Shown piece after piece: positions 48,361 to 59,447 of a stretch of 64,000 bases of DNA (position 1 is its first letter; each line of letters starts with the position of its first letter). Source of the stretch: Beroe forskalii. Lineage: Eukaryota; Ctenophora; Nuda; Beroida; Beroidae. The stretch spans positions 1 through 64,000 of the forward strand of contig WFMF01000035.1 in assembly GCA_011033025.1 (NCBI GenBank). The letters are read 5' to 3'. Below the pieces are notes generated by a model. The model was not told the DNA's origin. It worked only from the letters and a program-made list of their open reading frames with translations, and did not search any database. Both the position numbers and the translations under genes were made by a program.

Positions 48361-50480
48361 TCATCTGAATATAAGTCCATCACTGCCACACTCCCCGGGG
48401 AAGTCCCAGTCACCGCAGTTGCAGCCCTCGCCCCCGTTATTGCTATTTCCAAGTCCACCGGAGTTATCACCCCCGCCAGAATTGTCACCGCCGGAATTGC
48501 CATCACCGCCAGAATTGTCACCATCCCCGCCAGAACTGTCACCGCCAGAATTGTCACCATCCCCGCCAGAATTGTCACCATCTCCGCCTGAATTGTCACC
48601 TCCACCGCCAGAAGTGTCACCTCCACCGCCTGTATTTCCACCACCAAGATTCCCATCTCCAGAATTTCCTCCACCGGAATGGCCACCGCCTGTATTCCCA
48701 CCAGCATGTGGCACTACGTGCATGTTGTAGCAAGTCCTGAAAGTGAAAATGGGAAATTTAGCTGCATCCAGCTAAACAAAATGGCGTAAATTTTCGTACC
48801 CGAGCGAACCACCAATATACTGCCCAAGTTTCACGCTATAATTTCAAAAACTGCACTTCTTCAACACGTACTGAACTTCCCCAATTACTCACACTAGTGG
48901 GAACCGGTCCGGGTGCAGCGTCCAATACCACTCGCAGTTCTTCAGCTGAACATACCCACCACACTTATCTGCAGAAAGTGGAAGATGTGAGACAAGTTCA
49001 GAATAAGACAAGTTCAGACATAAGACAACTTGTCCAGACATAAGACAAGTTCAGACATAAGACAAGTTCAGACAAGACAAGTTCAGACATAGGACAAGTT
49101 CAGACATAAGACAAGTTCAGACATAAGACAAGTTCAGACATAGGACAAGTTCAGACATAAGGCAACTTCAGACATAAGACAACTTCAGACATAAGACAAC
49201 TTCAGACATAAGACAAGTTCAGACATAAGACAAGTTCAGACATAAGACAACTTCAGACATAAGACAACTTCAGACATAAGACAACTTCAGACATAAGACA
49301 AGTTCAGACATAAGACAAGTTCAGAGGAATCTTAATTTGACTTATGTCAAGTTAAGATCTGGAGTGACGTGGAGATGGAAAATAAGGTAGAGCTTTAGAG
49401 GATCATGGATGTGTCTATAAGTCTATAGGCGAATCTCTGACTGTTTCCATTGATTCCGTAACGCATATTTTCCACTTACTGGTATAGGTTCCGTAGTTCC
49501 AGACCCACTTTCCGGTTGCTGGGATCTGCAACCAGCACCCCCCTCTCCCTGAGTAGGTTGTCGAGTACACTGTCCCTGAGCAAAACAGGTTTAGTATTTG
49601 GTAATTACCAAACTTTATACATGTCAACTTCATTGCAGTTAAGGCTATGTTAATAGCTGATATTTTTCAGTCAACTTCATTGCATTTGCAGGGCTCTGAA
49701 CAAGAATAATCAATCCAGAAATTGCCTTCATATTTCATGAAAGTAAGAATTCGTAAGAAATTGCCTTATAAAATATAAGTTAAAATTCGCATAATACCTG
49801 TTGCCGTGGTTCCAGTGAAGGAGTCAGTGGTTGCAGTGCCACTCTCGGTGGTGGTCCCAGAAACGCCGCCTCCGGAGGCGGTCTGAGCTGTGCCGCCCAG
49901 TGGAGCACTCGTTGGGGGTGGGGGTGTTTCAGTGAACATAGTCACAGAAAACATGCACAAATTATACTAATTTCATTAAAAGATAGCTGTCCAATGGACC
50001 CATCATAAAAGTGGAAATTAAAGGGTTTAGTGACAAGTATAAAAAGTGCATGAACCTCGTGGATGCTATCCCTCCATTTCCTCCTCCTCCTCCTCCACCA
50101 TACACAGGCTGCCGAGTACCTCCTAGTCCTCCATACCTTGGTTGCGGAGTACCTCCCCCGAGAAAGAACAGCTCTCCGGCCTGATCATCTTCCGGCCCTA
50201 ACGGACTCTGAAACATACACCAGTCACCCTTAAGCAGCTATAAGTTTGACACATGTCCTCAATTATTGATCGGACATGTCGCAAACATGAATCTTTGAAA
50301 TGGATAACGTCCCTTCATTTATAAGATTTGACACATTTGGTAACGTGACGCAAAATTTCAAATCTGCTAAGAGTAAAACTGCACGCCACTTACCTCGGTC
50401 TTCTTTTTCTTCCATTTTTTCAGCGACGATGACGACGCAACTATCAGCGCCAAAAACACCCAAAAATTCCACCGCAGCAT
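48361..50480 (-). CDS. Secreted Gly/Ser-rich protein with Cys/Trp-rich core
   Basis: Minus-strand exons: 50480-50394, 50207-50056, a ~49940-49798 exon, 49575-49480, 48968-48893 and 48736-48361. Exon 1 encodes a signal peptide (LRWNFWVFLALIVASSS). A Gly-rich and Thr/Ser/Pro-rich linker follows, then a Trp/Tyr/Cys core (GGCWLQIPATGKWVWNYGTYT, NKCGGYVQLKNCEWYWTLHP). The C-terminus is a long GGDNSGGDG repeat closing with GCNCGDWDFPGECG before TGA 48363-48361. Phases agree for exons 3-4-5-6; the junction of exons 2 and 3 is unresolved, since the GTTCAT donor is weak and no in-phase AG was found. It is probably an extracellular matrix or mucus-like protein. No named family was recognised. Confidence 0.65.
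49000..49325. repeat. 17-bp minisatellite in intron of the Gly-rich gene
   Basis: About nineteen copies of GACATAAGACAAGTTCA or the CAACTTCA variant. Confidence 0.9.
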
Positions 50481-50984
50481 TTTCAAAACAAAGCCCCCGA
50501 AATCTCAAGGAAGGGCTTAACAGTAGGAAATGTTATTGTTATATGTTAAAGTTAAATGTTGCAGAAGAAAACCATTGGTGTTGAGAGAGCGTATCAAATC
50601 TTCCCAAGCCCGGTGCAGATTGTTTTGACTGCCGAGCCTGTAATTCGATGGTCACCTGACATGGGTTAGTTGTCACCTGACATGGGTTAGATGTCACCTG
50701 ACTTGGGCTAGTGTCACCTGACTTTGGTTAGTCAAAACAGCAGTGATTTAAACGTAAACTTACTTAGTTTTATCGACACCAAGTCAATAACTGTGAGCAA
50801 TGAGCATTGCACTATCAACACAATGATCTGACGAACACAAGAATGTTAATTTCTCAAAACCAAATACCTATACACGTTCAGGGGGTATTGATTGGTACTA
50901 TTGGGAAGGATTAAGGAAATTGGATAAAAATGCTAGAAATTTAACTGGTTGCTCACAAGCAGCAAACGATAACATATGATATTA
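50481..50984. other. Upstream region of the Gly-rich gene
   Basis: Presumed promoter side of the minus-strand gene. It holds a short 21-bp minisatellite at 50650-50735 (GTCACCTGACATGGGTTAG units, four copies). No TATA box was identified with confidence. Confidence 0.5.
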
Positions 50985-51250
50985 TCGTTTGCCTCTGCAG
51001 CAAACGATTGTTCGCTCGAAGCAAACGATTGTTTGCTCGTAGCAAACGATTGTTTGCTCGTAGCAAACGACTGTTTGCAAGCAGCAAACGATTGTTTGCT
51101 ATTGGCGAACGGTTGTTTGCCATTTGCGAACGAATGTTTGCTATTGGCGAACGGTTGTTTGCTCATAGCAAACGACTGTTCGCTTGTAGCAAACGGCTGT
51201 TCGCTCGTAGCAAACGATTGTTTGCCTGCACCGAACGATTGCTCGCCAGT
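50985..51250. repeat. 21-bp minisatellite
   Basis: About twelve copies of AGCAAACGATTGTTTGCTCG plus T. Each unit is itself partly palindromic (AGCAAACGA / GTTTGCT). It adjoins the foldback at 51243-51445; open frames on both strands are by-products of the stop-free repeat. Confidence 0.9.
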
Positions 51251-51445
51251 GGCAAATCGAGACCGCTCTCCAATGGCACACGGTTGCTACATTCACCGGG
51301 GGCGAACGGCCAACGGGAGTTCGCCAGGTAAATGCGGGGCAAAACGCATTTCCCTGGTGAACTCCCGTTACGTTCGCCAACGGTGAATGTAACAACAATT
51401 TGCCATAATGGAGAACGGTCTTGATTTGCCACTGGAAACGGTCGA
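51243..51445. mobile_element. Foldback element next to a minisatellite
   Basis: Imperfect inverted arms of ~80-90 bp. The left arm starts CCAGTGGCAAATCGAGACCG and contains ACATTCACCG; the right arm contains CGGTGAATGTAACA and ends with TTGATTTGCCACTGG. The centre is TGCGGGGCAAAACGCA. Together with the minisatellite it resembles a one-sided Foldback-type element. Confidence 0.65.
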
Positions 51446-52632
51446 GCGTCGCGTAATACGTTTGTAACGTAACGTACGTGCCCGCGCGCGCGCGCGTACG
51501 TCATCGTTGAGCGCGCATTTGCATAAACACCTAGATGATTTGGCGGCCGCGTCCGCGCACCACAAATTAAAATACAGGGCGACATGACTCGATGCGGTGA
51601 CACTAATGCAATTGATGTACATGCAATGTATACGCCTCTTGGTGAAATGTTTACATAAGAGAAAATTATCAAACTTAGCATGACTGGAGAACACATCAGG
51701 GCCTCTTTTGCAGCATATTTAAGCGGAGATACAGGATGCTAAAAGCGGAATCCCGGGATCAATCAAAAAGTTTGTTTGGGCTAATTTTGGGCTTAAATTT
51801 TCCTGGCTTCGGATGTGTTTAGGTTAGGTTAGGTTTATAAGAGGGCGAAATGGCGAATTAAATCAAATAACGCAGCAACTTAATTTGCTGGAACTTAAAC
51901 TTGCAACTGCCAAACTCAAACTTCGTTCATCTGAAATGTGTAGATTGCTCCGTCGCAGGTCATTGATTTTAAAAATGCCATCAAAATGAGAAATGATCTT
52001 GATCGCACAATCTGATACACGGTGGTGGCATTCAGAATAAAGCCCGAGCTGATTTGTAAGGGGCAAGGGCATAATTTATTGATTTTATCGCATGCCATGC
52101 GACGAAGTGGAACAATTAAAATGAGCAAATTTACCATTTTACAAATAAACGAATGTAATGAATGTCTGATGAAGATAATATCAAAGGAAATACAACACTA
52201 CTTTTAACATAATAACATATATTATACACTGAAACTTTTTACCTTCTATTCTAATTCATACTTTTGAACTTCGAACATAATGTTATATTGTTTCTTGTTT
52301 CTGAACACAGGGAAACTTTAGATTTACTCTGAAATACGTAAACATATTTAACATCACAGCAAAAAAGTGAGCACGTCTGGCGCCCGTTTTAACGATGTAA
52401 CAATTTAACGACGCAAACGGCAATGAATGGATAATGAATGATTTCCCAAGCTAACGGGATAACAAATTATCGAAATGAAGAATTATTTGAAGCTTGTTTG
52501 CTCCAGAAAACTTAAATATGATTTAAATCTCGATTTGAAGTGATTTAAAATCTACTGAACAGCAAGGTTCCGATGAAGGACGTTCAAAACAAGCAATAAA
52601 AAGTTCACTACAGTTCACTGCATTTCACTCAA
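51446..52632. other. Non-coding spacer
   Basis: Begins with a CpG-rich (CG)n stretch near 51481-51498 and continues as AT-rich DNA. Small open frames on both strands are not supported as genes. Confidence 0.5.
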
Positions 52633-52777
52633 GTCGACGGCAAATGAAAACAATGCTTCATTGAAAATTTATGTCTACTATCGCCAAAACAACCGGCCTG
52701 GATGATCAATTCTTTTTGTTTGGCGATAGTAAACACAATGCTTTTCAATAAAGCACTGTATTTTCGTTTGCCGTCGA
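52633..52777. mobile_element. Foldback element
   Basis: The arms start GTCGACGGCAAATGAAAACA and end with TTTTCGTTTGCCGTCGAC. Inner parts TACTATCGCCAAAAC / TTTGGCGATAGTA are also inverted; total about 145 bp. It directly precedes a 20-bp minisatellite, the same pairing seen at 50985-51445. Confidence 0.75.
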
Positions 52778-53000
52778 CACTGCAGTTCACTGCCAGACAC
52801 TGCAGTTCACTGCAAGACACTGCAGTTCATTGCCAGACAGTGCAGTTCACTGCAGTTCACTACAGTTCACTGCCAGACACTGCAGTTCACTGCCAGACAC
52901 TGCAGTTCACTGCCAGACACTGCAGTTCACTGCTAGACACTGCAGTTCACTGCCAGACACTGCAGTTCACTGCCAGACACTGCAGTTCACTGCCAGACAA
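52775..53000. repeat. 20-bp minisatellite
   Basis: About eleven copies of ACTGCAGTTCACTGCCAGAC (each with a PstI-like CTGCAG). Degenerate copies continue to about 53300 and overlap the proposed last exon of RABAC1. Confidence 0.9.
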
Positions 53001-53239
53001 AACAAAAAGTTCACTGGAACAGATACTAAGTTCATAGGGAACTGCATTTTACTAGGGACACTGCAGTTCAGAGTTAGAGGGCACAGGGTTATGGGAACAG
53101 AAAATTAGGGGGGACAATGCAGTTCACTGAACAGAGTTCACTGCTGGAACAGAGTAAGAGACAGATAGTTCACTGCCAACAGAGCAGTTACTGCTACAGA
53201 TAGTTAGGAACATAGACACTGCAGTTCACTGAACACAGT

Positions 53240-55115
53240 TCACTGCCAGAATGTTAGTTCAGAGCCAGAAACTGCAGTTTTAGCCAGAAGCAATTTAGGA
53301 AACAGATAGTTAGAGAACAAAGGTTTTAAGTTCATTTCAATGAACTCCGTACCGTCCTCGTTAGGTATCTGCATCATGGTAGCGTGCACCCCCACTACCG
53401 AACACGTTAACATAGGTTAGGGAAACAAGAGTTAGTAAGGGAACAACAGTTTTCCAAAAAGAGAGTTAAAAGGATGACTTTAGTTAGGGAACAAAGAAAA
53501 AATAGGGGCAGAGCAGTTAAGGATTACAGACTAATGGGAACCCTCCAGGTTTTCCATTAAAATTGGGAATGTCCAAGTCATTTTGGGCAGCATCCCCAAA
53601 ATCCAAATTAATTATAATTAACAAATTATTAGGCTGAAAGTTTCAATACAACCTCTGGGGCTTTTTAATTAGAGTCTAAACATTTAAAAGTTTTAATAAG
53701 TTACTGACTCACCAATGATCCAGAATATGACTGTGCCGGCAGACGCAAAGAACAGGAGGGGCAGGGAAATACAGGCACAGATCATAGCTTGGTCCTTTGG
53801 TGTGAAGGTGTGACCTGGAAAACGAAACCTTTCGATTATCATAACGTAATCCTTAAATATATTCATTAACAACGTTTTATTCGAACTATTCCAAAACTGT
53901 ACCGCCACAGTAAAATAATCAGTCAATCTAATACATTCAACTGAGCCATTTTTCGTTCATTTTGATCTTGTGACCCAAGTAAAATTACTTGGGTCACAAG
54001 ATCAAAATGAACGAAAAATGAACAATTAATTTTAATTGTTACAAATGATACGAATATCCATAGAAATTAAGATAAATTTAAAGTATGGGGGAAGAGTGTG
54101 ACGAACTTTATACATTTGCCTGTGACTTCGATGCAATGGGGAAAACAAGGAAATTGACGGACCTGCTATTTTCAGTGTTTGTCCTTCCTTCTGTCGGCTG
54201 ATGAGATAGCATGCGGTCCCTGACACTGTTATAGCAAGGAGCAGGAGAGGAGAGGAAATGATGAAATTATGTGACCTTAGTGTTGGTTGTTTTAAGACTA
54301 TTATTGGCACGAGCTGATTCAGGTTGTTTGCATTAGAACTTTCAAATAGCACGTGCTATTAACTTCTTCGATCTTCATAATATGTGCTTTGCTGGTTGCT
54401 CGTGCATAGATTATGTTACCAATTTCTAGTCGATTTTATGTTATTGTTACAATAACATGTAGTGGGTAGGCCCTTCCCTTTGATAATCATTGAAACGAGG
54501 TAATGTGTAACGAAATGCGAAAAATACTTTATTCTTCTTCTCAATCGTACTTTAGTTATCTCCTCGCTATCTTCATTGACAATTAGTAATTAGGGATGCA
54601 CAATGAAACATTATAGGTAATACTTGCATGACTAAATCGGTAGCTTTTAATTGGAAGGGAATAAATTGGTATCAATATAACATACATTAATATACGCTTA
54701 GAGCATGGCTGGGAATGCGCTAATATTACTTACATGCAGTAGATGATAAGGAGAGCGCTGATGAAGGCATAGTTGGTGTAGTAGTAAATGACATTGTGAC
54801 TGACCCTCCGAGTGATAATGCCAATGTCAGCAGGCTTGCTGGCTCGGTTGTAATTGCCTGCAATACTGTGTAATAGTTTCGATGGAATTGGAGTGTCCAG
54901 AAGACTAACATTGAACATGAACAGTAAATGGTTCTCTCTTGTAAATTGGTATGCAAGTCGAGTACCACCCAATTAAGGTGCCAAAATTTGAGGGTAGGAT
55001 TTATAAAATAATAATTTCACACACCGAATTCCTGCCAGGGCCTCAGGGTGTCCTTCTTGGATATCACCCACTCTTTCAGAGAGCTGAGCTGGTTGGGTAA
55101 ACTGATTGAACCCAT
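53240..55115 (-). CDS. RABAC1: Prenylated Rab acceptor 1 (PRA1 family)
   Basis: A small four-helix membrane protein of Golgi/ER that binds prenylated Rab GTPases. Minus-strand exons: 55115-55025, 54857-54734, 54275-54163, 53814-53713 and 53394-53240, joining in frame to 194 residues. Family signatures: KEWVISKKDTLRPWQEF (compare the animal PRA1 IRPW segment), NVIYYYTNY (YYQSNY in vertebrates), a first hydrophobic hairpin (ALLIIYCM; SSPLLLLAITVSGTACYL) and a second (ISLPLLFFASAGTVIFWII). The last exon gives VHATMMQIPNEDGTEF, like the vertebrate HAAFHQIE...DGEEL tail. Its acceptor (ending at 53395) is tentative, because about six residues before VHA seem to be missing, and the last ~30 codons read through repeat-derived DNA. 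Confidence 0.88.
53947..54020. repeat. Perfect 36-bp palindrome in RABAC1 intron 3
   Basis: Arms 53947-53982 and 53985-54020 are exact inverse complements with a 2-nt spacer. The pre-mRNA would form a 36-bp uninterrupted duplex. Confidence 0.95.
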
Positions 55116-56389
55116 TTTCCTCACAAATAATCCAGATGGGTGTTCACTTTCTTCCTCACTGAAGAGTGTCTTATCAACTGTCATTCGATCTATGAGGGAT
55201 TGGGGATGTCAGTGCCTGTAAATAGTGAAAGGCCAGATTTGATGTGTGCTCATCACTCAGAAACTATATGTCAAAAGTATAGTAAAAAGATAACTGGGGT
55301 AAATATCTCTGCAGCAGTGGCTATAAAAATGAAAATAGGCATTTTACATCAACACTCATAAAAAATGTATATGATGATTCGTTAAAAAATTATATGTATG
55401 TACTGTTGTACTGGATCTTTTGTAAACAAAGTCAAACATGTCACAATAAATGACAGCAATCACAAAAAGTTGAAGTTCAATGCATAATGTATAATGATTT
55501 TTATTGATATTAAATGGTTTCAGATAATATTCGTCAGTTTTTATGGATTTTTTTGGGTTATTTATGGTATGTTCTATGCCATAATCAGTAAGTTAAGGCA
55601 GTGTTTTGGTGAACTATATGTGAAGCACTGGTCAAGAGTTGCCGAGCAAGGGGTCCAAAAGTCAAAATTGTAAGACTTGAATCACCAGGAGACAGGAGGA
55701 AATAAGGACATGGGGCCTCTGCAAACTGCCGAGTGCAATGAAGCAGGAGTTTCTCAGGACTCCCTGGTTAGCTCATGGATAGTAAAATTCGGCCTAGTGT
55801 CATCTGAGATAATACCAAGATGTTTTCCACTGGAAGAGTCAACAGGTCAAGGGAAAGGCAAAAGCCACCAGGGAGTCACCTATGATTCCCCAGTCTCAAG
55901 TAATGGTCAGCAGGAGCCAGATGTAATGCAAGATTAGCGATGGGTTACCATACAACCACAGCATCAAAAAGATTGTGAGGGAAGAAGTCAGGTGAGGGTG
56001 AGCAAGGCTTCAGATATTCAGTAATTGTTAAGTGACAGCCAAGGTTGAGCACGAGGTTCGAGCACAAGGAGGTCACTCCAGTTGGACATCTCACTAGGGG
56101 TCAGACAAATATCAAATAGGTATCAGAAAAGGGCCAGCCAAATTTCCTCTGGAGGTTGCTAAGGTTTCAGAAGGGGTCAACCAAGTGACACCCTTAACTC
56201 GCATATGCTCAAAATTAAGGGTCAGTCAAGCATCCCGTGGGGTTAAGGTCACTCAGTCAGGTAAGGTTAGGATGAAATTGGCTTTGGTAAGGTCTGAATA
56301 AAAGTCTCTCAGGACTCATTGGAGCAATGGGTCATGCATAAAGGTCACCTTCAATAAGGCTGAGGATCAGTATACCTTCAGAGAAAGAA
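55116..56389. other. Intergenic region upstream of RABAC1
   Basis: Presumed 5' side of the minus-strand RABAC1 gene. Two open frames (55140-55361, 55677-55937) show no recognisable motif and are not called. Confidence 0.5.
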
Positions 56390-57165
56390 ATTTATTTTTT
56401 ATCAACATTACAATACATTTAAAATACAAAACAATAAAATTCCTTTCCTTTTCCCTATAATTTCCCAATTTTAACAATAGATAAGATAAGATAAGATAAA
56501 ATTAATGGTATTGAACCATCACAAATCTTAACAATATTCAATTCATTGGTTTACATTAAGAACACACCTTTAAACACAGGTGTCCATTTATCAATAACGT
56601 TTTGAAACATTTCATAGAATAAATAGGAGTCAATATTATATAGAAATGAATTGAAATAACTTAAATTAAAAATAACATGCATTTGATAAATGTGATTTCC
56701 AATTTAAAAACCTATGAAATGAATGCACAAAAGATATCTCATGTCAGCTGCTATAAGATAAAAACCCTTCCAGAAACAACAATATATACAATCATACCAT
56801 GAAAACAGGAACTGACATGAGAAAAAGAGATTAACAAAATATCAATTCAATATCAATAAAAAAAATCAAGGTGATGCTGCAAATAAATGACTAATATTTA
56901 TCCCTTTTCGTTTGGCCACAAACGGATTACTCATCAGGTAATCATTAAACTTCTCTTTATTAGATAAATAGTTACTTCCCTCTATTTTTTCTAGTACCAA
57001 AGAAGAAACATACCAAAAGTTATCTGGGTTTAAAGTACCACAATCCTTCTTATAACATTCTAGATTAGCCTTGAAAGAGTTAACACTTGATACATCTCTC
57101 ACAGATTTAGGTAGATTGTTCCAATAAGGTCTGACTCTTTCTGATATAAAACAATTAAACTTAAC
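56390..57165 (-). mobile_element. 5'-truncated non-LTR retrotransposon (LINE), 3' end of reverse-transcriptase ORF
   Basis: Reading the minus strand from about 57165, the frame gives SERVRPYWNNLPKSVRDVSS followed by VNSFKANLECYKKDCG, the pattern found at the end of jockey/CR1-type reverse-transcriptase proteins (R-x-x-x-WN-x-LP ... SFK-x-xL). The frame ends at TGA near 56866. An AT-rich 3' untranslated region follows, with short GATAA-type repeats near 56478-56495. The 5' truncation falls near 57165. Only the C-terminal ~100 codons remain, so the copy is inactive. Confidence 0.7.
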
Positions 57166-57820
57166 TCAGTTGCCCCAGCCCATCGGGGCGCCGCGCACCA
57201 CAAGTTAATACTTCAACCACAATTGACATGACAAGCAGCCACACAGCTCAATTTCGAAATCCTCAACACACTTTATCAGTCAATTATGTACCCCTACAAG
57301 GTACTCATAGTAAAACTGACATTCAAATTCAATGAAAAATAATTTAAAGTTAAGCAGAATTGATGTCTTGAAGATAGTTTTCTTTTTAATTCAAATATCA
57401 ATTAAATGCAAAAAGGTTCCCTCACAGTGAAGGATTTATACAAAAAAAAGAAAGGGATTCAACAATGAATAAAGTGATCTGCTGAATGTGAGAAAATGTC
57501 AATTCCTTAATTTTAGCTACAAAAGGATTCTTCAGTAAGCTAAGGCCTAATAATCATCACTCACCAAATTGGTTGCATACCTATCATTTATGATTTGACA
57601 GGACCAATACCAAATTAATATCATGCACCAACACAACTTTTATGAATGTTAGGTCTTCATCGGAATATCAAAAGGTAACATCATATGTAAATAGAATTAT
57701 ACTGATATATTGCAACCCCTTGGGTTTTGTCAATCACCATATCGATGATGGACCCTAATAAAAATTCAATTCTATTTTTTGCTCTAAGCAGAATGCAGAT
57801 CCTTTTGGTGGCGTGTCGAA
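57166..57820. other. Non-coding spacer
   Basis: Starts with a GCCCCAGCCCATCGGGGC hairpin-like motif (57172-57189), which resembles the Helitron-type hairpin near 48260. AT-rich otherwise; no gene recognised. Confidence 0.45.
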
Positions 57821-58594
57821 CTCTTGTTTGTCGTACGATGTATGACCCGCTGACGCGCCAACCGCGAATCAGGATAAGGTAACATCCTAATTATATAGGA
57901 TGTTACCTTATCCTCCGCCGCGGACACATTGTCTGACGTTGACAGACCCTCTCGAGAATCAGCGCCGCGCGCGCGCGCTGGCTGACGCCAGCCGCTTCGC
58001 TTCTCTCGCAGTTCGCGGCTGGCGTCAGCGGGTCATACATCGTACGACAACGCACACAACGTTTTTCGCTTAATGCAACACGACCCTGGCCCTCCAAACT
58101 TCCGAGTGTTGTGCGCTGGGGATGGAAGAAATCCATTAAGTCGAACTCATATGTGGGCGGCGTAATCGTGCGCGGCTCACTGCTTGCAATTAACATGCAG
58201 TGAGCCGCGCACGACTAGGTTGTTTATCGGTCATAGACCCTGGCCCTTTCGGGTACGTCTCCCATATAAACGGGAGCCTTCATTATCTATGACAATGACG
58301 TCACTCAGAAAAATATAATTAAGCGCACCTAGCGCTTTAAGGATTAGGGTTAGGGTCAGGATTAGGGTCAGGATTTGTTAGGGTTAGGATTAGGATTAAG
58401 GTTAGGGTTTTGGTTAGGGCTATGGTTAGGTTTAGGATACAGAAAAATTGACGTTTAGATCTGTGACGTCACTCAGAGCCGTTTATATGGGAGAGATACC
58501 CCCTTTCGAGCGACGTGCGCAGTTGTCGGCCGTTGACAATTTTAAATGAAAAATTCGCTGGCGTCAGCGGGTCATACATCGTACGACAAGAGTC
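57821..58594. mobile_element. Nested inverted-repeat elements with GTCGTACGATGTATGAC ends
   Basis: The sequence GTCGTACGATGTATGACCCG lies at about 57830-57849. Its inverse occurs twice, at about 58029-58048 and 58569-58588, so there is a ~220-bp foldback (57830-58048) and a ~770-bp outer pair. Inside are a hairpin at 57873-57915 (AGGATAAGGTAACATCCTAA and its inverse), another at 58164-58218 (GTGCGCGGCTCACTGC and its inverse) and the 251-bp GGGTA MITE (58251-58501). This is a hotspot of repeated insertion. Confidence 0.7.
58251..58501 (-). mobile_element. MITE with GGGTA ends and telomere-like core, copy 2
   Basis: Second member, 251 bp, in the opposite orientation to 7013-7265. It is flanked by the 6-bp direct repeat CCTTTC at 58245-58250 and 58502-58507. 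The internal TTAGGG-like run and both TGACGTCA octamers (58296-58303, 58464-58471) are kept. It sits nested inside the larger inverted-repeat structure 57821-58594. Confidence 0.88.
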
Positions 58595-59447
58595 AATTTA
58601 ATCGAAGCTCTGTTTATTGCTTTTGAATGTATTTATTTATTTAAATTTATTTATCACCAAACAAAATTATGTTATTGTAATTTATTTTTAAGTGTCAAAG
58701 TTTAGATGACAAGGGCTGGAAGATCCAGTGTACTGTTTAATGAAATATTGATAATATTTGGACAAGAGTGTTGAATGATGTAGTTTCATCAAAATATTTA
58801 TTTTATTTTATTTTTCTCTACTTGAACACCAACATGATCCCTTTAAGTAATGCAATGTAAAGAGCTGAATTTTTTTTGTAACATTTTGATACTTTCTGGG
58901 CTGCCTTTAGCTCTCAAAGGCAAAGTTGGCCTCTGGAGTTCAAAACAAGGGTTGGAAAAAGTGCCTATTTTAAGGTGGTTTCATCATTCCACGTCGATTG
59001 AATGGAGTGATCATAAAAGTGTGCACATGATACACTTTTATGATGATGTCTGTGCAAAACAGCAAGTGCGTGCAATTGTGTGAGTTTCCCATTTGATCAA
59101 TTCATTAGATTGATGTGGAATGATGCAGGTGTCTAACTATTCAATTATTAAATATGAACAAAATTACTATGGTTATATTCTTTTATGTTTAGTGTTAGAT
59201 GTTTAGTCTTGGCAGGTTTCAGATTTGTCTTGGTGCCCATGCACAACCTAAAAGCTTCATTAATACTAGAGTTGCATCATAGATGGTTTTATATATTGTG
59301 CCGTGAAAATTGAAAAAAATGAATTGAATTATAGTTTATCTATCTATTTATCCTTTAATTTTTATGTTTTGTATATCTATCTATCAATTCATCCTAACAC
59401 TAAATAATTTCAAATTTTATTAACAATCTGTAACTGAGTTAACAGTT
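58595..59447. other. Upstream region of POLE3
   Basis: AT-rich DNA before the POLE3 start; probably holds its promoter. No TATA box was assigned. A small open frame at 58850-59083 is not supported. Confidence 0.45.

Noticed and set aside
50985-51250. CRISPR-like regularly spaced repeats
   Set aside because: Units are contiguous with no unique spacers, and the genome is eukaryotic.
51008-51398. Overlapping long open frames on both strands
   Set aside because: They arise from a stop-free 21-bp minisatellite and adjacent foldback arms.
55677-55937. 86-codon open frame upstream of RABAC1
   Set aside because: No similarity, no exon borders and unremarkable composition.
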